A stretch of 64,000 bases of DNA, from contig NC_073630.1 of the NCBI RefSeq assembly GCF_029407905.1, positions 49,005,001-49,069,000 of the forward strand. The letters are read 5' to 3'. Numbering within the stretch: position 1 is the first letter of the stretch; every line of letters starts with the position of its first letter. Under the pieces are notes generated by a model that searched no databases, had not been told where the DNA came from, and saw nothing but the letters and a program-made list of their open reading frames with translations. Below, piece after piece: positions 14,201 through 29,200 of the stretch. Source of the stretch: Bubalus kerabau (lineage: Eukaryota > Chordata > Mammalia > Artiodactyla > Bovidae). A program made the position numbers and the translations under genes.

Positions 14201-17200
14201 GGTGGCATATGCAAGCATCTTATTTCCCGCCTTGTTTCCTAAGGTGATCAACCTTACGACCTTCAGCCACTCAGAACAGTACACCCCACCATTGATTCTT
14301 ACTGGAAAGATACTCTTTAATGTTTTCTAAAAATTTGATTAAGTGTTCAGGCTTTGTTTACTTTTTTTTTTTCTGCTTAAAACTCTTAGGGATTTGAAGG
14401 TTTTTCAATAACATCATCTGTAATTTTAGTCCTTGATCATGTAGGCAGGTTAAGGAAATGTCAGGCAGCACTTGAAAAATGATTAACCTTCTTGACACCA
14501 TCCTTTGCTGTAGGACTTCCAGAAGGAAGTTAATACTTTCTTAGAGAAAAGAGATTAGGGTGTTGTGATTTTTCCTTTCTTCAATTGGGTCTTCTAAGTT
14601 GATTTAATAGTAGAACAAAAGTACATATAGGTTTATTAAAGTTTAAATGCCATTAAACTTTAAAATCTACTGTTTTGTATACTTTAAGTGTTGATTTGGT
14701 TTTATAGATGAGTACTTGAAAGCTACTACAAAGTCAGTAGACTGGACCAAGTATTATAGGTCTGTCTCCTGTTGATCTTTCCAGAAGCAAAAAAGGGATA
14801 AATATACTGGACAGTTTTTAATGTTAACTTTGCAGTTACTAGTTCAGTTCAGTTTAGTCACTCATTCGTGTCCAACTCTTTGCAACCCCATGGACTGCAG
14901 CACACCAGGCCTCCCTGTCCATCACTGGAGTCTACTCAAACTCATGTCCATTGTGTCAGTGATGCCATCCAATCATCTCATCTTCTGTCGTCCCCTTCTC
15001 CTCCTGCCTTCAATCTTTCCCAGCATCAGGGTCCCTTCAAATGAGTCAGTTCTCCTCATCCGGTGGCCAAAGTATTGGAGCTGCAGCTTCAGCATCAGTC
15101 CTTCCAATGAATATTCAGGACTGATTTCCTTTAGAGTGGACTGCTTGATCTCCTTGTTGTCCAAGGGATTCTCAAGAGTCTTCTCCAACACCACAGTTCA
15201 AAAGCATCAATTCTTTGGCGCTCAGCTTTTCTTTATAGTCCAACTCTTATATCCATACATGACTACTGGAAAAACCATAGCCTTGACTAGATGGACCTTT
15301 GTTGGCAAAGTAATATCTCTACTTTTTAAAATGCTGTCTAGGTTGGTCATAACTTTTCTTCCAAGGAGTAAGCGTCTTTTAATTTCATGGCTACAGTCAC
15401 CATCTGCAGTGATTTTGGAGCCCCCCCGCCAAAATGAAGTCTGTCGCTGTTTCCATTGTTTCCCCATCTATTTGCCATGAAGTGATGGGACCAGATACCA
15501 TGATCTTAGTTTTCTGAATGTTGAGCTTTAAGCCAACTTTTTCACTCTCCTCTTTCACTTTCATTAAGAGGCTCTTTAGTTCTTCTTCACTTTCTACCAT
15601 AAGGGTGGTGTCATCTAGATATCTGAGGTTATTGATATTTCTCCCAGCAATCTTGATTCCAGCTTGTGCTTCATCCAGCCCAGCATTTCTCATGATATAC
15701 TCTGCATATAAGTTAAATAAGCAGGGTGACAATATACAGCCTTGACGTACTCCTTTCCTCATTTGGGACCAGTCTGTTGTTCCATGTCCAGTTCTAACTG
15801 TTGCTTCCTGATCTGCGTGCAGATTTCTCAGGAGGCAGGTCAGGTGGTCTGGTTTTCCCATCTCTTGAAGAATTTTCCACAGTTTGTTTTGATCCACACA
15901 GTCAAAGGCTTTGGCATAGTCAATAAAGCAGAAGTAGATGTTTTTGTGAAACTCTCTTGCTTTTTTGATGATCCAGTGGATGTTGGCAATTACTAAAAAC
16001 ACTTCAGTTAGTTTGTTGGGAAAATATGTTAGTAACACAGTTTCATGGCCTGGATAAGCTTTGTTATTTGTGAACTTGCATTTATTTACTTTTCATTGTT
16101 CAAATATGCCTGCCATTTACCTGGCACTCAAAAATACATGCGTGTTTAACTGGTGATTTGTGGCTCATTAAATTGAAATTATGGTGGTGGACAAACCAGA
16201 TAGGAAAAATATGTCTTATTCATCTTTGTGTCTCCAGTGTTTAGTACAGTCCCTGTTTGTTGTTTGTTGCACAGTTTCTGTTTGTTGAATTGGATTTAGC
16301 ATTTTAGATAGTCTTCATGGATAGTGAGTTTCTCTCTTTTAGGTTACTAAATTTAGTTTTTTAATTTAACTATTTGAAATGTGTAGTCCTCTGATAGTGA
16401 TGGTGTTTGAATTTGCAATTTTATAAACCCACTTATCAAGGAACCTGAAGATAAGATCTTATGAGGCCAAATGAGAGAGGCTTCAGGATGTCACTGAGGG
16501 ACTCTGGGGTGATAGGGTGGGTGAAGTTTAGGATGAAGAGCGAGACTGAGCCAGTGCATTCTCCTTGAAGTACGGCGAAGTTCCTGACTCTAGTCCTGAT
16601 TTAGAAATGAGTTTCTGTTTGTTCCAGGCTGCCCTTGAAGTGTGCAAGACATTTTTACAGGAAGATAAAGGTGAAGGAGTCATCATGGTGACAGATCCTC
16701 CATTTGGTGGCTTGGTTGAACCTCTGGCTGTTACATTCAAGAAGTTAATTGCTATGTGGAAAGAAGGTCACAGCCAAGGTGTGTGATTTATTATTTACTG
16801 CAAAATAAACATGTATATGCATCTACTTCCTGTCACATATTAGCAGACCTTAGTGAATCAGAGCACTGAAAAAATACACATGCCTTGAGTTCTCTTCTTT
16901 GTTGAAAAATAGGCTTATTTGATGATGACTTTATCATGATACACTTAGTTTTATTCTAATTATGTGTTTGAAAAATGGCTCATAAGTAAAATATTTGATT
17001 TTGGTGGGCATAAGGAGGCATTATCCGTGAACATTTAACAGAATATCAGTGAACTGTTGTCACTTATTTACTATTTACTAAATGGCCACTATGTTCCAGG
17101 TACTGTTTAGGTACTGGAAATGGAGTGGTAAGTGGACACTTACCTCTGCCCTCATGGACCTTATATTTCATCTTCCAGAAGCCTTACCCAGAACTCTAGA

Positions 17201-20200
17201 AGGGCACCTAGCCTCTGGGCCAAAGCTCTGAACTATGCACAGATTTGTTGGGGAAGGCTGGCCATCAAGTAGCCTAGCAGTCACGCGTGGACACCTGACT
17301 CTAGAAGTGGGTTAATGACTGGGGGATATTCAGCTTAAAGTGGTTTAGGACTTCAAAGTGTTTTATATAATTGCCTAATTAGTCAGTTTAATCATTTTTC
17401 AGTTTCCAGCCTGCAAATTGATAAATATAAGAGTGTCAGGAATTAAGTGATCAAGCCTCTCCATTAATTGTGCTATATAAATAGTGTGCTTTGGGGATAG
17501 GATGCAAATGAAATCTGAAAAGTGACTCATAGTGCTAAGTATCCTACTTATTTTTGGTTCTGAGGTCTACTTTTCAGAGTGGAAAAGTCATTGTTGTTGG
17601 GGAAGCAGTAAAGAACCCTGTGAGCTTGAATTTGGTTCTACTGCTTATTAGCTGCATAAATTTGAACAAAGTGCTTAAATTTTGCAGCTTCGGTTTCCCC
17701 ATCTATGATATGAGATTACTATATTAATATCTGACGCCAGATGTTGGTAAAGAGATAACATATAAAAAAGTTCCTAGCATTGTGCTCAGCCTGTACGAGG
17801 TGTTCTGTAAATAATAGCTGTGTCCACTGTCTCTCATAAAAATAAATTTTGATGGAATTGTTCATAAGAATCTCCCATGATTCAGAAAAGATTTATCCAC
17901 CCTGAAAGCTGGCGTAGTGAGTTATGGCAGAGAGAAGGATTCAGCTCTAAGGCCTTCTGCCTTCTGGTCTAGGAGTCCTTCCACTGTGTCACAACCACCT
18001 TTGTGCTTCATAGTGAAACTCATTTTTTATTTCTCACTTTTTAGGTAATATCTTTGCCTTTACCTAGACCACAGTGATATGCATATAAAGTTAACTTTTA
18101 TATACATACCCCGTGTTGCTGTGGTTAAATATACGAGAATGTTTCCATTGACTTTGGGGAAAAGTCAAGTTGTAAATGGTACTCCAGTAAATAGTCTCTC
18201 CTTTTGTATAATTTAAATGTATTGAAGGATTACAATTTCTCCCGATACCATATTTTTTTCAGTAACAACTCTCTTCTTTATGTTTTCTCTGATATCAGTT
18301 TTTTCTTTTCTGTTTTTTTGTGATCCATTAGATAACAGTCAGAAAGAACTACCCATATTCTGGATTTTCCCCTATTTTTTTGAATCCCGAATTTGTCAGT
18401 TTTTCCCAAACTTCTGCATGTTGGATTACCAGGTATAGTAAATATTCTGTTTTCTGGCATGGTTGGGAAGTGGATATTCTGCTTCAATAAATATTCTGGT
18501 AGGACTATCCATCAGTTTTAGTAAATGCAAACACTATAAGCTATATGAGACACTAAAACTCTATCATATGTAACTTAGTGCAGTGGTTCCTGGTGTCTGT
18601 AATCTCTAGGGTGCCTATTAAAAATATAGATTCTTAGGTACCAAAATAAGCCTACTAAATCAAAATCAGAGGGTAAAGCTGTAAGAAAAAATATTTTACC
18701 AAGCTTCCCAGGCAATTCTGAACTCAGCCAGGTTTTAAACTAAATGATCTAATGTTTCACATCACCAGGAGAGTGGGCAGCACCCCAGAATCATCATTAT
18801 GAACATGGAATTTCTCCATTCAGAGGTGGTGGAGAAGTAAATCACTTTTTCTGGTGGGTGGAATGCCGTGTACACTTTACTTTGTTGTCCAGAGGATGCC
18901 AGGAGCTCCAAGGAGGGGTTTGCCCAAAGTCGTGTCGAAACAACTAGCGTGTCAGAGAAATGAAGATGCTGAGGTGTGAGTGTGCTGATTCAGGGCACTG
19001 ACCAGACCTTCTCCTTCACGTCCCTGCCGTTCAGCTCGTCTGCTTCAGTGTCCACTCTCCTGGATTCATTTCCTTGAGTTCTGAGTTTAACCCTGTTGTT
19101 GCCATCACAATGTGTGGTCAGCAAGTGGGCACTGTTTCTTCTTCTGTAATGACATTTTTCTGTTTGAGTTTTCTGAGCAGTTGACTAGTCTCTGATCAAG
19201 GTTTTTCAGCCCCCAAATTGTAAAAGTCTTCACTAGTCATTTCAAGCCAGCAGTTGATTCTTTTCTTTTATTGATTGCAGCATAGTTCATTTACCATACT
19301 GTGTTACTTTCAGGTGTACAGCATAGTGATTATATTATATTATATAATTTATTATATAATATATATTATATTATATGCAGATTATATTATATGCTATTAC
19401 AAGATAATAGGCATAATTCCTGTAGCACTTGGCTCTAATCTTTGTACATCCTGAAGATGTATACTATTATGAAAATTATTTAGAAATAATGTGAGAAACA
19501 GTGTTACTAAAAATGAGGGCATAGATCCTACCTGTAATTCTACTCCAAACAACAAATATATTGTTGAAGTAGAGTTGACCCTTGAATAATCAGGGGGTTA
19601 GGGGTGCAGTTGGAAATCAGTGTATAACTTATAATTAGCCCTCTGTATTTGAACTTTCTCCATATCTGTGGTTCCACATCTGTGGATACAGCCAAATTTG
19701 TTTTGCTAGTATTTACTATTGAAAAAGATCCATGAATAAGTAGACCCACACAGTTCAAACTTGTCTTGTTCAGGGGTCAACTGTATTCACTTCTAGTCTT
19801 CTCAGAAAATACTTTTACATATTTGTAATCATAGCAGATGAATATGAATTCTGTTTCCTCCATGGTGCCTTATATAAATGTATATTTTAAAATGTAGCTA
19901 TATAATCTTATGCTTTATTATTTCATTAGTGGACTGTATTGTTATTCTCTCTTTTTTCAGACTTAAGAGTTTGTTTCCACCTTTAAACATCTTTTATTCA
20001 TAGAATTTTTTAATATTGTACATAAGCTAAGCTAAGCTAAGTCACTTTAGTCGTGTCCGACTCTGTGCGACCCCATAGACGGCAGCCCACCAGGCTCCCC
20101 CATCCCTGGGATTCTCCAGGCAAGAACACTGGAGTGGGTTGCCATTTCCTTCTCCAATGCATGAAAGTGAAAAGTGAAAGTGAAGTCGCTCAGTCGTGTC

Positions 20201-23200
20201 CGACTCCTAGCGATCCCATGGACTACAGCCTACCAGGCTCCCCGTCCATGGGATTTTCCAGGCAGGAGTACTGGAGTGGGGTGTCATTGCCTTCTCCGAA
20301 TATTGTACATAACTCCCTTAAAATAAATTTCTAAAACTGAAATAGAATTACAAAAGTTACATTGTCAAGTTTAATGGACATTTTCATGGCTGTTGAACCA
20401 CATTAACAGATTCCTTTCCAAAACTGTGTAGCACAAGTCATTTTAACCTTGATTTCTTGAGCTCTGCTTTAGGCAAAATCTGTATCATAATTCTTCTCAA
20501 AGCTGGTTTACTTTCCTTTTTAGGGCATCCAGTTTTCTGTTGCTTGTCTGAAGGATGCTTCTACTGTAATATGGACAGTTGCAATGCAGAGATAGCTGAC
20601 ATAGCCTAGAGATGTTAACTGAGCAAGCCATTTCTGGCTTCCAGGTACACCTGCTGCCTTTGACAGTGAATAATCATACAGTACAATGTTTGGCACATAG
20701 TAGGTGCCCTATACACATTGAGTGAGTAATTGAATGAAAAAGAGAATGAGCTCTGGAGTTGAAAAGGAACTAGGTTTTAATCCTAGTTCTGGTACTTAAT
20801 AACTAGGCCTACACATTTTATCTAACTCTCTGAAACTTACCTTGTTAAATGAGCATAGTAACAATATATCGGCCTCATAAGGTTTTAAGAATTACTTGAG
20901 ATAATATCTTAAAAAGCTTAGCCTTGTCCCTCACCCACAACAAATGTAGAATAAAGGTCATTGCTATCAGCATTGTTGAAACCATCTTGATATTGTCATC
21001 ATTCAGATGGTCCCAGAGTCAGGGTAAAACTTTTCTTCAGGTCTCGTTTGTACAGCATCTGAGACATTAAAATTGTAAAACACATCAGAAAACTTTCATC
21101 CACAGTTTGTTGTTGTTCAGTCACTAGGTCATATCTGACTTTTTGCAACCCCATGGATTGCACCGTGCCAGGCTTCCCTGTCCTTCGCTATCTCCTCGAG
21201 TTTGCTCAAACTTATTTCCATTTTTTCACTGTGGGCAAGAGTTTGAAATGGTGAGGAGGCAGAAGAAGGCAAATCCAGGATAAGGCAGATGCGAGCAATT
21301 AATGTGGATTAACCAGTTATTGTTTGTTTAGACAGGCTGTGTTACTACAAAAGAACTTTTACAAATGTTGGAGTTTTAGTTTTGATAACTAGTTCCAAGG
21401 TCCAAGCTTACTGAAAGTAGTTATATAACTCAGTGCATTGGGGGAAAAGGTTCTAATTAGATCGTGTATATCAAACAGCGTGAAAGTAGTGTTTTCAATT
21501 AAAGAGAAAGCCAACTTTTGAGAAGAATTAGAATAAAACTATAAAACAAAACAAATCTTTATTTTTTTGTGATTCCTACTAAAGATAAGAACTACTGCCC
21601 CATTACATGCTCACTGGGAGAAGATTTTGCCAGATCTCCTGGGGCGAATGTAACCCTCATTTATTGTACTTCACCTTTGATGCTTTTTCTGTTTTTTGTT
21701 TTTGTTTTGAGACTTTCTCTAGACTTATTATCCTTTCCAAACTTTTTGCATTCTTTCTTTTTTTTTCTGTTGTTACTTTAGCTTCATTTTGTGGTAATTT
21801 TTTCCCTTTTATATTAAACTGCCTTCATCAATTGAAAAATTTGCAAGTTTCCTCTCCTCCTTCACAGATCTTTTCCCATAGACCTTGATTAGGCTTTCTT
21901 TCTGACTTGGTCTTGAGATGAGTATATGCCCCCAAACCACAATACAGTAAAAAAAAAAACAAAAACACACAGACACACAAAATCTCTTTTTTCAGAAATA
22001 CTTTTTAGGTTAGAGGAAGGCAGAAATGCTGCAAATCTTCATAAAATATAAATCATGTAGAATCTTCATTGATAAAACACTTGATGAATACAGAATAAAT
22101 AGTTATCTAAGACCTAGAAAGGAAAGATTTGGTAATGAAAAATTCTGATTTAGAGTCAGAAGTTTGAGTCCTAGCACTGCCTTTTAGAAGCTATTTAATC
22201 TTGAGGGAAGTCACTTTATCTTTCCAGGTCTCTGTTTCCTTACCTGTAAAATAAAATAATTGAACCAGAAAAGGGATGGCAGATAAGTTTTACTTTTAGA
22301 CGTAAGCCTGATGAATTGTCAATGACTTACTGGAGAATTTGTTGAGAATACCAGACTCAGTGGCAGAAAGTAGCATGATTGATTAGTGATGTCTGCCACA
22401 GGGTCAGGGTCAGAGAGTGGTAGATTCAGGTCTTGTATTTACCATATCTGAGCTGGATCATCTCACTTCCCTTCCACCTGGAACATGCTATGATCTCTTG
22501 TTTCTACTTAGTCTGGGACATTTATCTGGATTGTTAAAAGTTGAGATCTTTGCTTTTCTGGTTTTTTTTTTTTAAAGCTATCATTTAAAAAAATCATCCC
22601 ATTAGAAAACAGTTTTTCGAGGCTGATTTCATGTTAAGAAATGAAGACACTTTGACAGGAATTTCTGAGAAATGATTGTAAATTATAAGGTGACAAGAAA
22701 TTCTCAAAACTCAATATATAGTAAACATAAAACATTTAATGGATTTGAAGTGATGAATAACACACAAACATGTCTGTGTATGTTTCTGTATGTATCTATA
22801 TGTATGTATACATATGATATTTAAAATAAGAGGTTACATGGAATAAGGTTTTTAACCTTTTAGAAGTTCTTTAATCTTGAGGGGAAGTCACTTTATCTTT
22901 CCAGGTCTCTGTTTCCTTACCTGTAAAATAAAATAATTGAACCAAAAAAGGGATGGCAGATAAGTTTTACTTTTAGACTTAAGCCTGATGAATATATTAC
23001 ATATTATATATGTAATATATATGTAAAAAACCTTATTGCTATGGCAGAAGTTGAGTGATGGAGCTGAAGAGTTCACTTGGGATCTTTTGAATATAATGAA
23101 ATTAAACAACATACTTTAGGGAGTTCTGAAAATACAAGTATGTACTGTTTTTATTTAATCTTTATTTCCCAGCATGACACTTCAAGCATAGTAGGTGCAG

Positions 23201-26200
23201 AGTAATTGTCGACTTGAATGTCTTGGTTTCTATAGAACTAGTTTCAGTCTTGTGTTGCAGAAGACATTTGCTTATAGATAAAATTAAAAGTTAGGAATTG
23301 CAGATATTTTGTACTTTCCCTCATTTCTATACAGTACTTCATCACATTAATCAGTTCCATGGGAGAAATTTTCTATTTGAAAATGCCTCTCATCATCATT
23401 GTGAGTGAAATGTCAGGGATAATGATGGGAAAATGGTGTATCAGCTCTACCACTAGTGATATGCAATTTGCAAAATTGTGTTTGCTTTACAGCACTTCCA
23501 TAGGAGGTTTATTTGTGTGGATGAAGCTATGAAATATGGATGTATGTTAGAGGTACATTAATTTACCCTAGCAGCATGCATTTTACATACCATATGTTTA
23601 TAGTTAATTAGCACAACAAACCCACATTTAAAAATAATAATAATCTCAATTAGGTTATGCAAAATCAAGTAATCAACCACCTTCCTGACACACACATTCT
23701 CTGACTCCTTGGGTAATCATAAAGAAATTGTTCTTTTCCCCTCTCTCTTCCATCTGCTATCTATTCTATTGCATGGAGTATTCCATTTACTTAAAGTCTT
23801 TCTAAGATACTCTTTTCCAGCATTTAAAAATCTTCATAAGATTCTCTTGGAAAGAATTTTTTTTCTTATGACAGTCATAAATGTTCAGAATATCTTTGTT
23901 GGATTTAATAAGGTGCCATATATTTACTGAGTACATTGAGGAAGTGCGTTAGGGAAAAATTATGAATTTAAACCATTTTAAAAGAAAACTACTTAAAATA
24001 CTGTTTTAAGGTGATTGAAGTAAAGTCTACTTTTGTGTCTTAGCCTCTAATAGGTAACATATATTCATAGAATTTTAAAGTTGGAAACAAGCATAGCTTT
24101 AGCATAGGCTAACTTCCCAATATAATAATCCTCTCCACTAAATTCATGACAAGCAGCCATCTAGCCTCACTTGAATGCTTTCAGTGAGCAAAGTCCTACA
24201 GCCTTACAAGGCAACTCAATTTATTTAATAGCTCTAATCATTAGAAAATTTTCTCATATGGAGATAAAATATGCTCCCTATTAACTTCTAACCATTGGTC
24301 CTACTTCTATTTTCCAAAGCAATGAAGGAGAAGTCTAATTTCTATTCCACATGACACCCCTTCAGTTATAAAATAGCCATCAGATCCTCCCAATCTTCTC
24401 TTTTCTGAATAAACACCCCCAGTCTGTAAAACTGTAAGTCCTATTTATCCCCATTACTTTCAGTAGAAATGAACTGGCTTTATTAATGTCTCTCTTAAAA
24501 TGTAGCAACTGAATGCAGAGCTGTGAAAGTGATCTAACCTCTTCTCCTTTCCTTGTTAATGATACTGTAGTTGTTATACTCCTGAGCAATCCAGCTGTAG
24601 GCCCACACCTACTCTTACATGGTTACTCTAGACTCTGGACTCACTACGCTGACCTGTGTATGCTCACCATGCAGAACACCCTAGGGCTTTTTTCCTCACT
24701 GTCTCTCATTTAGTTGGGTCTCCTCACCTTGTACTTTTCTTTCCCCCCCACTGCTGAAGCTTGTTAATCAGTCTTCCTAGATTTGTTCCCCTGTACATCT
24801 AGCCAGCAGTGCTACGGCCATTGGAGAACCTAGGAGTCTCCCATTAAAGGCCTCTCTTTCCATTGTGCTCAGTGCCTCCAGTTCAGTCAGTTCAGTCGCT
24901 CAGTTGTGTCTGACTCTGCGACCCCATGGACTGCAGCACGCCAGGCTTCCCTGTCCTTCACTATCTTCCAGAGCTCATGTCCATCGAGTCGGTGATGCCA
25001 TCCAACCATCTCATCCTCTGTCGTCCCCTTTTCCTCCTGCCTTCAATCTTTCCCAGCATCAGGCCATAAGGTTCTTTTCCAGTGAGTCAGTTCTTCACAT
25101 CAGGTGGCCAAAGTTTTGGACACTTTGACAGGAATTTCTGAGATGCCTTATGCCTTATATTTTTGCAGTTCTCTCATTAAATAGCTAGCTTGTGAGTTAG
25201 TTCTGTTGTAAATTCTTAAGTGTAATCTTATGTAGAATCTACACAATTTATTACTTGAAAGTTGGGATCTATCTTATAAAAATCTCATAATACTCTTATG
25301 GGTGATCTAAAGCAGTGTTTCTCAAACTTTAGTGTGTGAAGAGGTCTTGTTAAAAATACAGATTGCTAAGCCCCACCCCCAGAGTTTGTGTTTTTAGGTC
25401 CTAGGTGGGACAAGAAATTGCATTTCTAACATGATCCCAGGTGATGCTGATATTGCTGATCCAGACACCACACTTTGAGAGTTAATGATCTGAAGAAAGA
25501 TGGACTTAGTGACTAGGTGGAATTCACGGCAGTTTTAAAACCAAACTGAGAATGTTTATGGTTGATAGGCTGGAGGAGGAGACGGGAGCCAGAAGCTGAT
25601 AAGAATCATGCTTGTTGGTTTCAGTTTACTTTCCAGATAATCTGTAGAAATGGAAAGTTGAGTTAGGGATATTAAGGAGAGAGGTGAATGCTTGAAGTAG
25701 TCATTGTGGGGAGAACTGTAGTTGATTTCCCTCTGTCTCCATCCTTCTATCACCAACATATGCCAGGTCCTGAATTCAGTGTTTTACATACACTGGCTCA
25801 TTTAACTTTCACAGCAACTCTAAGGTAAGTGTTAGTAACCTCCTTTTCCAGATGAAAATGATGCAGGCTTGCCTGAGGTCATATAACAAGTGAGCGGCAG
25901 AGCCACTGCCTGGTCTCGACCTGGCTCTGTCAGAAGGTGACGGTGGAGGGCCAAACCAAGGTGGCACTGAGCCTCAGGGAGCTGAAAACTGACATGCAGT
26001 GAATGCAGACAGGGAAAAACCCTAACCAAGCTGGCACAGATCATCAAAGGTGGAATTTTTTAATCCCCAAAGCTAAATTCTTAATTATGTAATAGCCCTT
26101 CTTGCAGAGTCTGTTGCATTGGATACAAGATTAGAGTTCTTCTCTTAATCCCAGGTAACATGGATTTGTCATAACAAATTTTAACTTTTTTATAATAAAA

Positions 26201-29200
26201 TTTTACTCTCATGGAGTCCTCTCTGAATCTGTTAACTAATAAACTCTTGCTTTTAAGAACTTCTTGTTAAATGCTCTGATTTAATTTGTATCTTGGCATC
26301 AGTTTGTTCACTTATTGGTTAAAGAGTCTTAACAAATGTTGACACAGTTGAGAAATTTTAATTTTTTTTTTTTTTTTTTTACTTTCTAGGTAGATTATGA
26401 TAATCATGCACTTTATAAACATGGAAAGACGGGACGGAAACAGTCTCCTGTGCGTATTTTCACGAATATCCCACCTAACAAAGTAATCCTTCCTATTGAA
26501 GAAGGGTACAGGTAAGATCATAGAGGGACCTTGAAATACATGAGTCACTGAAAATGAAGTTCCGTATATCTGACACAAAAATGCCTTTCATATTGACTCA
26601 TGTAGTACTTTTATTATTATTAAATGTCGCCTAAAATGTCGTATTGAATTTAATTTGAATTATACCGAGTTTTTGTAACATGCCTTGTGAACTTTTATCT
26701 ACCTTGTGAATCTCAATAGGTATAAATATATGCAGCTCATTTCATTGAATCTTTCTTTTCTCCTTAGATTTTGCCCACTGTGTCAACGATATGTTTCTCT
26801 AGAGAATCAACACTGTGAACATTGTAATTCTTGTACATCCAAGGTATAGTTTTCTTTAGAATGTGTTTTTACTCAAATATGTTAGTTTTATTTTAGTTCA
26901 TTAGTTTCATTACATTTGCTTAATGCTATTTTTTTAATATTATAATTCATATTACTGTATTAATGCCAAAGAATGTTCAAACTACTATACAGTTGTGTTC
27001 ATTTCGCATGCTAGCAAGGTTATGCTCAAAATCCTTCAAGCTAGGCTTCAGCAATACGTGAACCAAGAACTTCCAGATGTGCAAGCTGGGTCGAGAAAAG
27101 CCAGAAGAACCAGAGATCAAATTGCCAATATTCATTGGGCCATGGAGAAAGCAAGAGAATTCCAGAGAAACATCTACTTCTGCTTCATTGATTATGCTAA
27201 AGCCTTTGACTGTGTGGATCACAACAAACTGTGGGAAATTCTTAAAGAGATGCAAGTACCAGACCACTTTATGTGTCTCCTAAGGAACCTGTATGCGGGT
27301 CAAGAAGCAACAGTTAGAACTTAATATGGAACAATGGACTGGTTCAAAATTGGGAAAGGAGTACATCAAGAGTGTATATTGTCATACTGCTTATTTAACT
27401 TATATGCAGAGTACATCATGTGAAATGCTAAGCTGGATGACTCACAAGCTGGAATCAAGATTGCCAAGGGAAATATCAACAGCCTCAGATATGCACATGA
27501 TACTACTCTAATGGCAGAAAGTGAAGAGGAACTAAAGAGCCTCTAAAGAGGAGAGTGAAAAAACTGGCTTGAAACTCAACATTCAAAAATCTAAGATCAT
27601 GAAATCCAGTCCCATCACTTCATGGCAAATAGATCAGGAAAAAATAGAAGCAGTGACAGATTTTATTTTCTTGGGCTCCAAAATCACTGCAGATGGTGAC
27701 TGCAGCCATGAAATTAAAAGACATTTGCTCCTTGGAAGGAAAGCTATGATAAACCTAAATAGCATAATAAAAAGCAAAGACATCCCTTTGCTGACAAAGT
27801 CCATATAGTCAAAGCTATGGTTTTTTCAGTAGTCATGTACGGGTGTGAATGTTGAATCATAAAGAAAGCTGAGCTTCAAAGACGGATGCTTTTGAATAGT
27901 AGTGTTGGAGAAGACTCTTGAGCGGTCCTTGACCAGCAAGGAGATCAAATCAGTCAATCCTAAGGAAATCAACCCTGAATATTCATTGAAAGGTCTGTTG
28001 CTGAAGCTCCAATACTTTGGCCACCTGATGCAAAGAGCTGATTCATTGGAAAAGACCCTGATGCTTGGGAAAGATAGAAGGCAAAAGGAGAAGGAGGCAG
28101 CAGAGGATGACATGGTTGTATAGCATCACCAACTCAATGGACATGAATTTGAGCAAACTCTGGGAGATAGTGGAGAACAGAGGAGCCTGCAGTCCATGGG
28201 ATCGCAAAGCACTGGGCACGGCTTAGCAATTGAACAAGAACAACAAGTTAGTGAATTATTGTTTATTAATTATATTTTAATACAGTACCTTTCTCTAATC
28301 ATAAAGTACTGCAGGCTTTTAAAAATATTTAGTTGCCTTCATTATCATTAATAATTTTTGAGTTATTTTTATATGGTACTGTGTGACTGCCAAAATTATT
28401 AGTGTTTCAAATAAGGCACTAAATGAGGACTAAATTTTGTTGAGGGCAAAATTGTTTCAAATAAGGCATTGAATTATTAGATACCAATCACTGTTCTGAT
28501 GAAGCAGCAGTTAATAACAGGACTTTTTATGTGCCAGGCCCTGTCTTAAGTGCTGTACATGGACTGGGTCATTTACTCCTCATGCAGCACTAGTAGACAG
28601 GGCTTTTCACGGGTGGGGAGGGACTGCAGAGGACACGCCTCCTAGTGACATTGTTAGGGAGGCAGGATCACCCTTGGGATATTCTGTTATTTTAACTAAA
28701 TCCAGTCCAAAAGAACATGTGAAGTTTAGTTGGCTGATAAGCACATATTATTCTCTAAAGGAAAGGCTATATTTTTATAACTATTGGAAAGTACATTTTT
28801 TATAACTTTATAATTGTATTACTGGTTATACTGGTTTTTTACTATGGTAACATTGATTATATATATTTCCAATTAGTTTAGAAAGTGTCTGTATTCTTCA
28901 TTAAAAAAAAATTATGCCCAAATCATACAAATTACAAAATGAGAAAAAAAAGAAACAATTTTTTAAATTTAGATATGCACACATAAGTGGAAAAGATAAA
29001 AACAAGGAAGTGAGCATCAGAAAAGCTAGGATAGGTGTTTCTCAGTGGGGAAGGAGGAATGCTGGACTAGAAAGGGGCATATGGGGAAACGTCCAGGGGA
29101 CTGATGGTATTCTGTCTCTTGACTTACTGGGTTCTTCAGTGTTCACTTTATAATACTCACTAAACTGGATGTATGCATTTCATGTACTTTTTAAGGTATG

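Noticed and set aside
14821..15480. A 219-codon + strand frame
   Set aside because: It is the antisense of a BovB LINE whose true coding strand is -.
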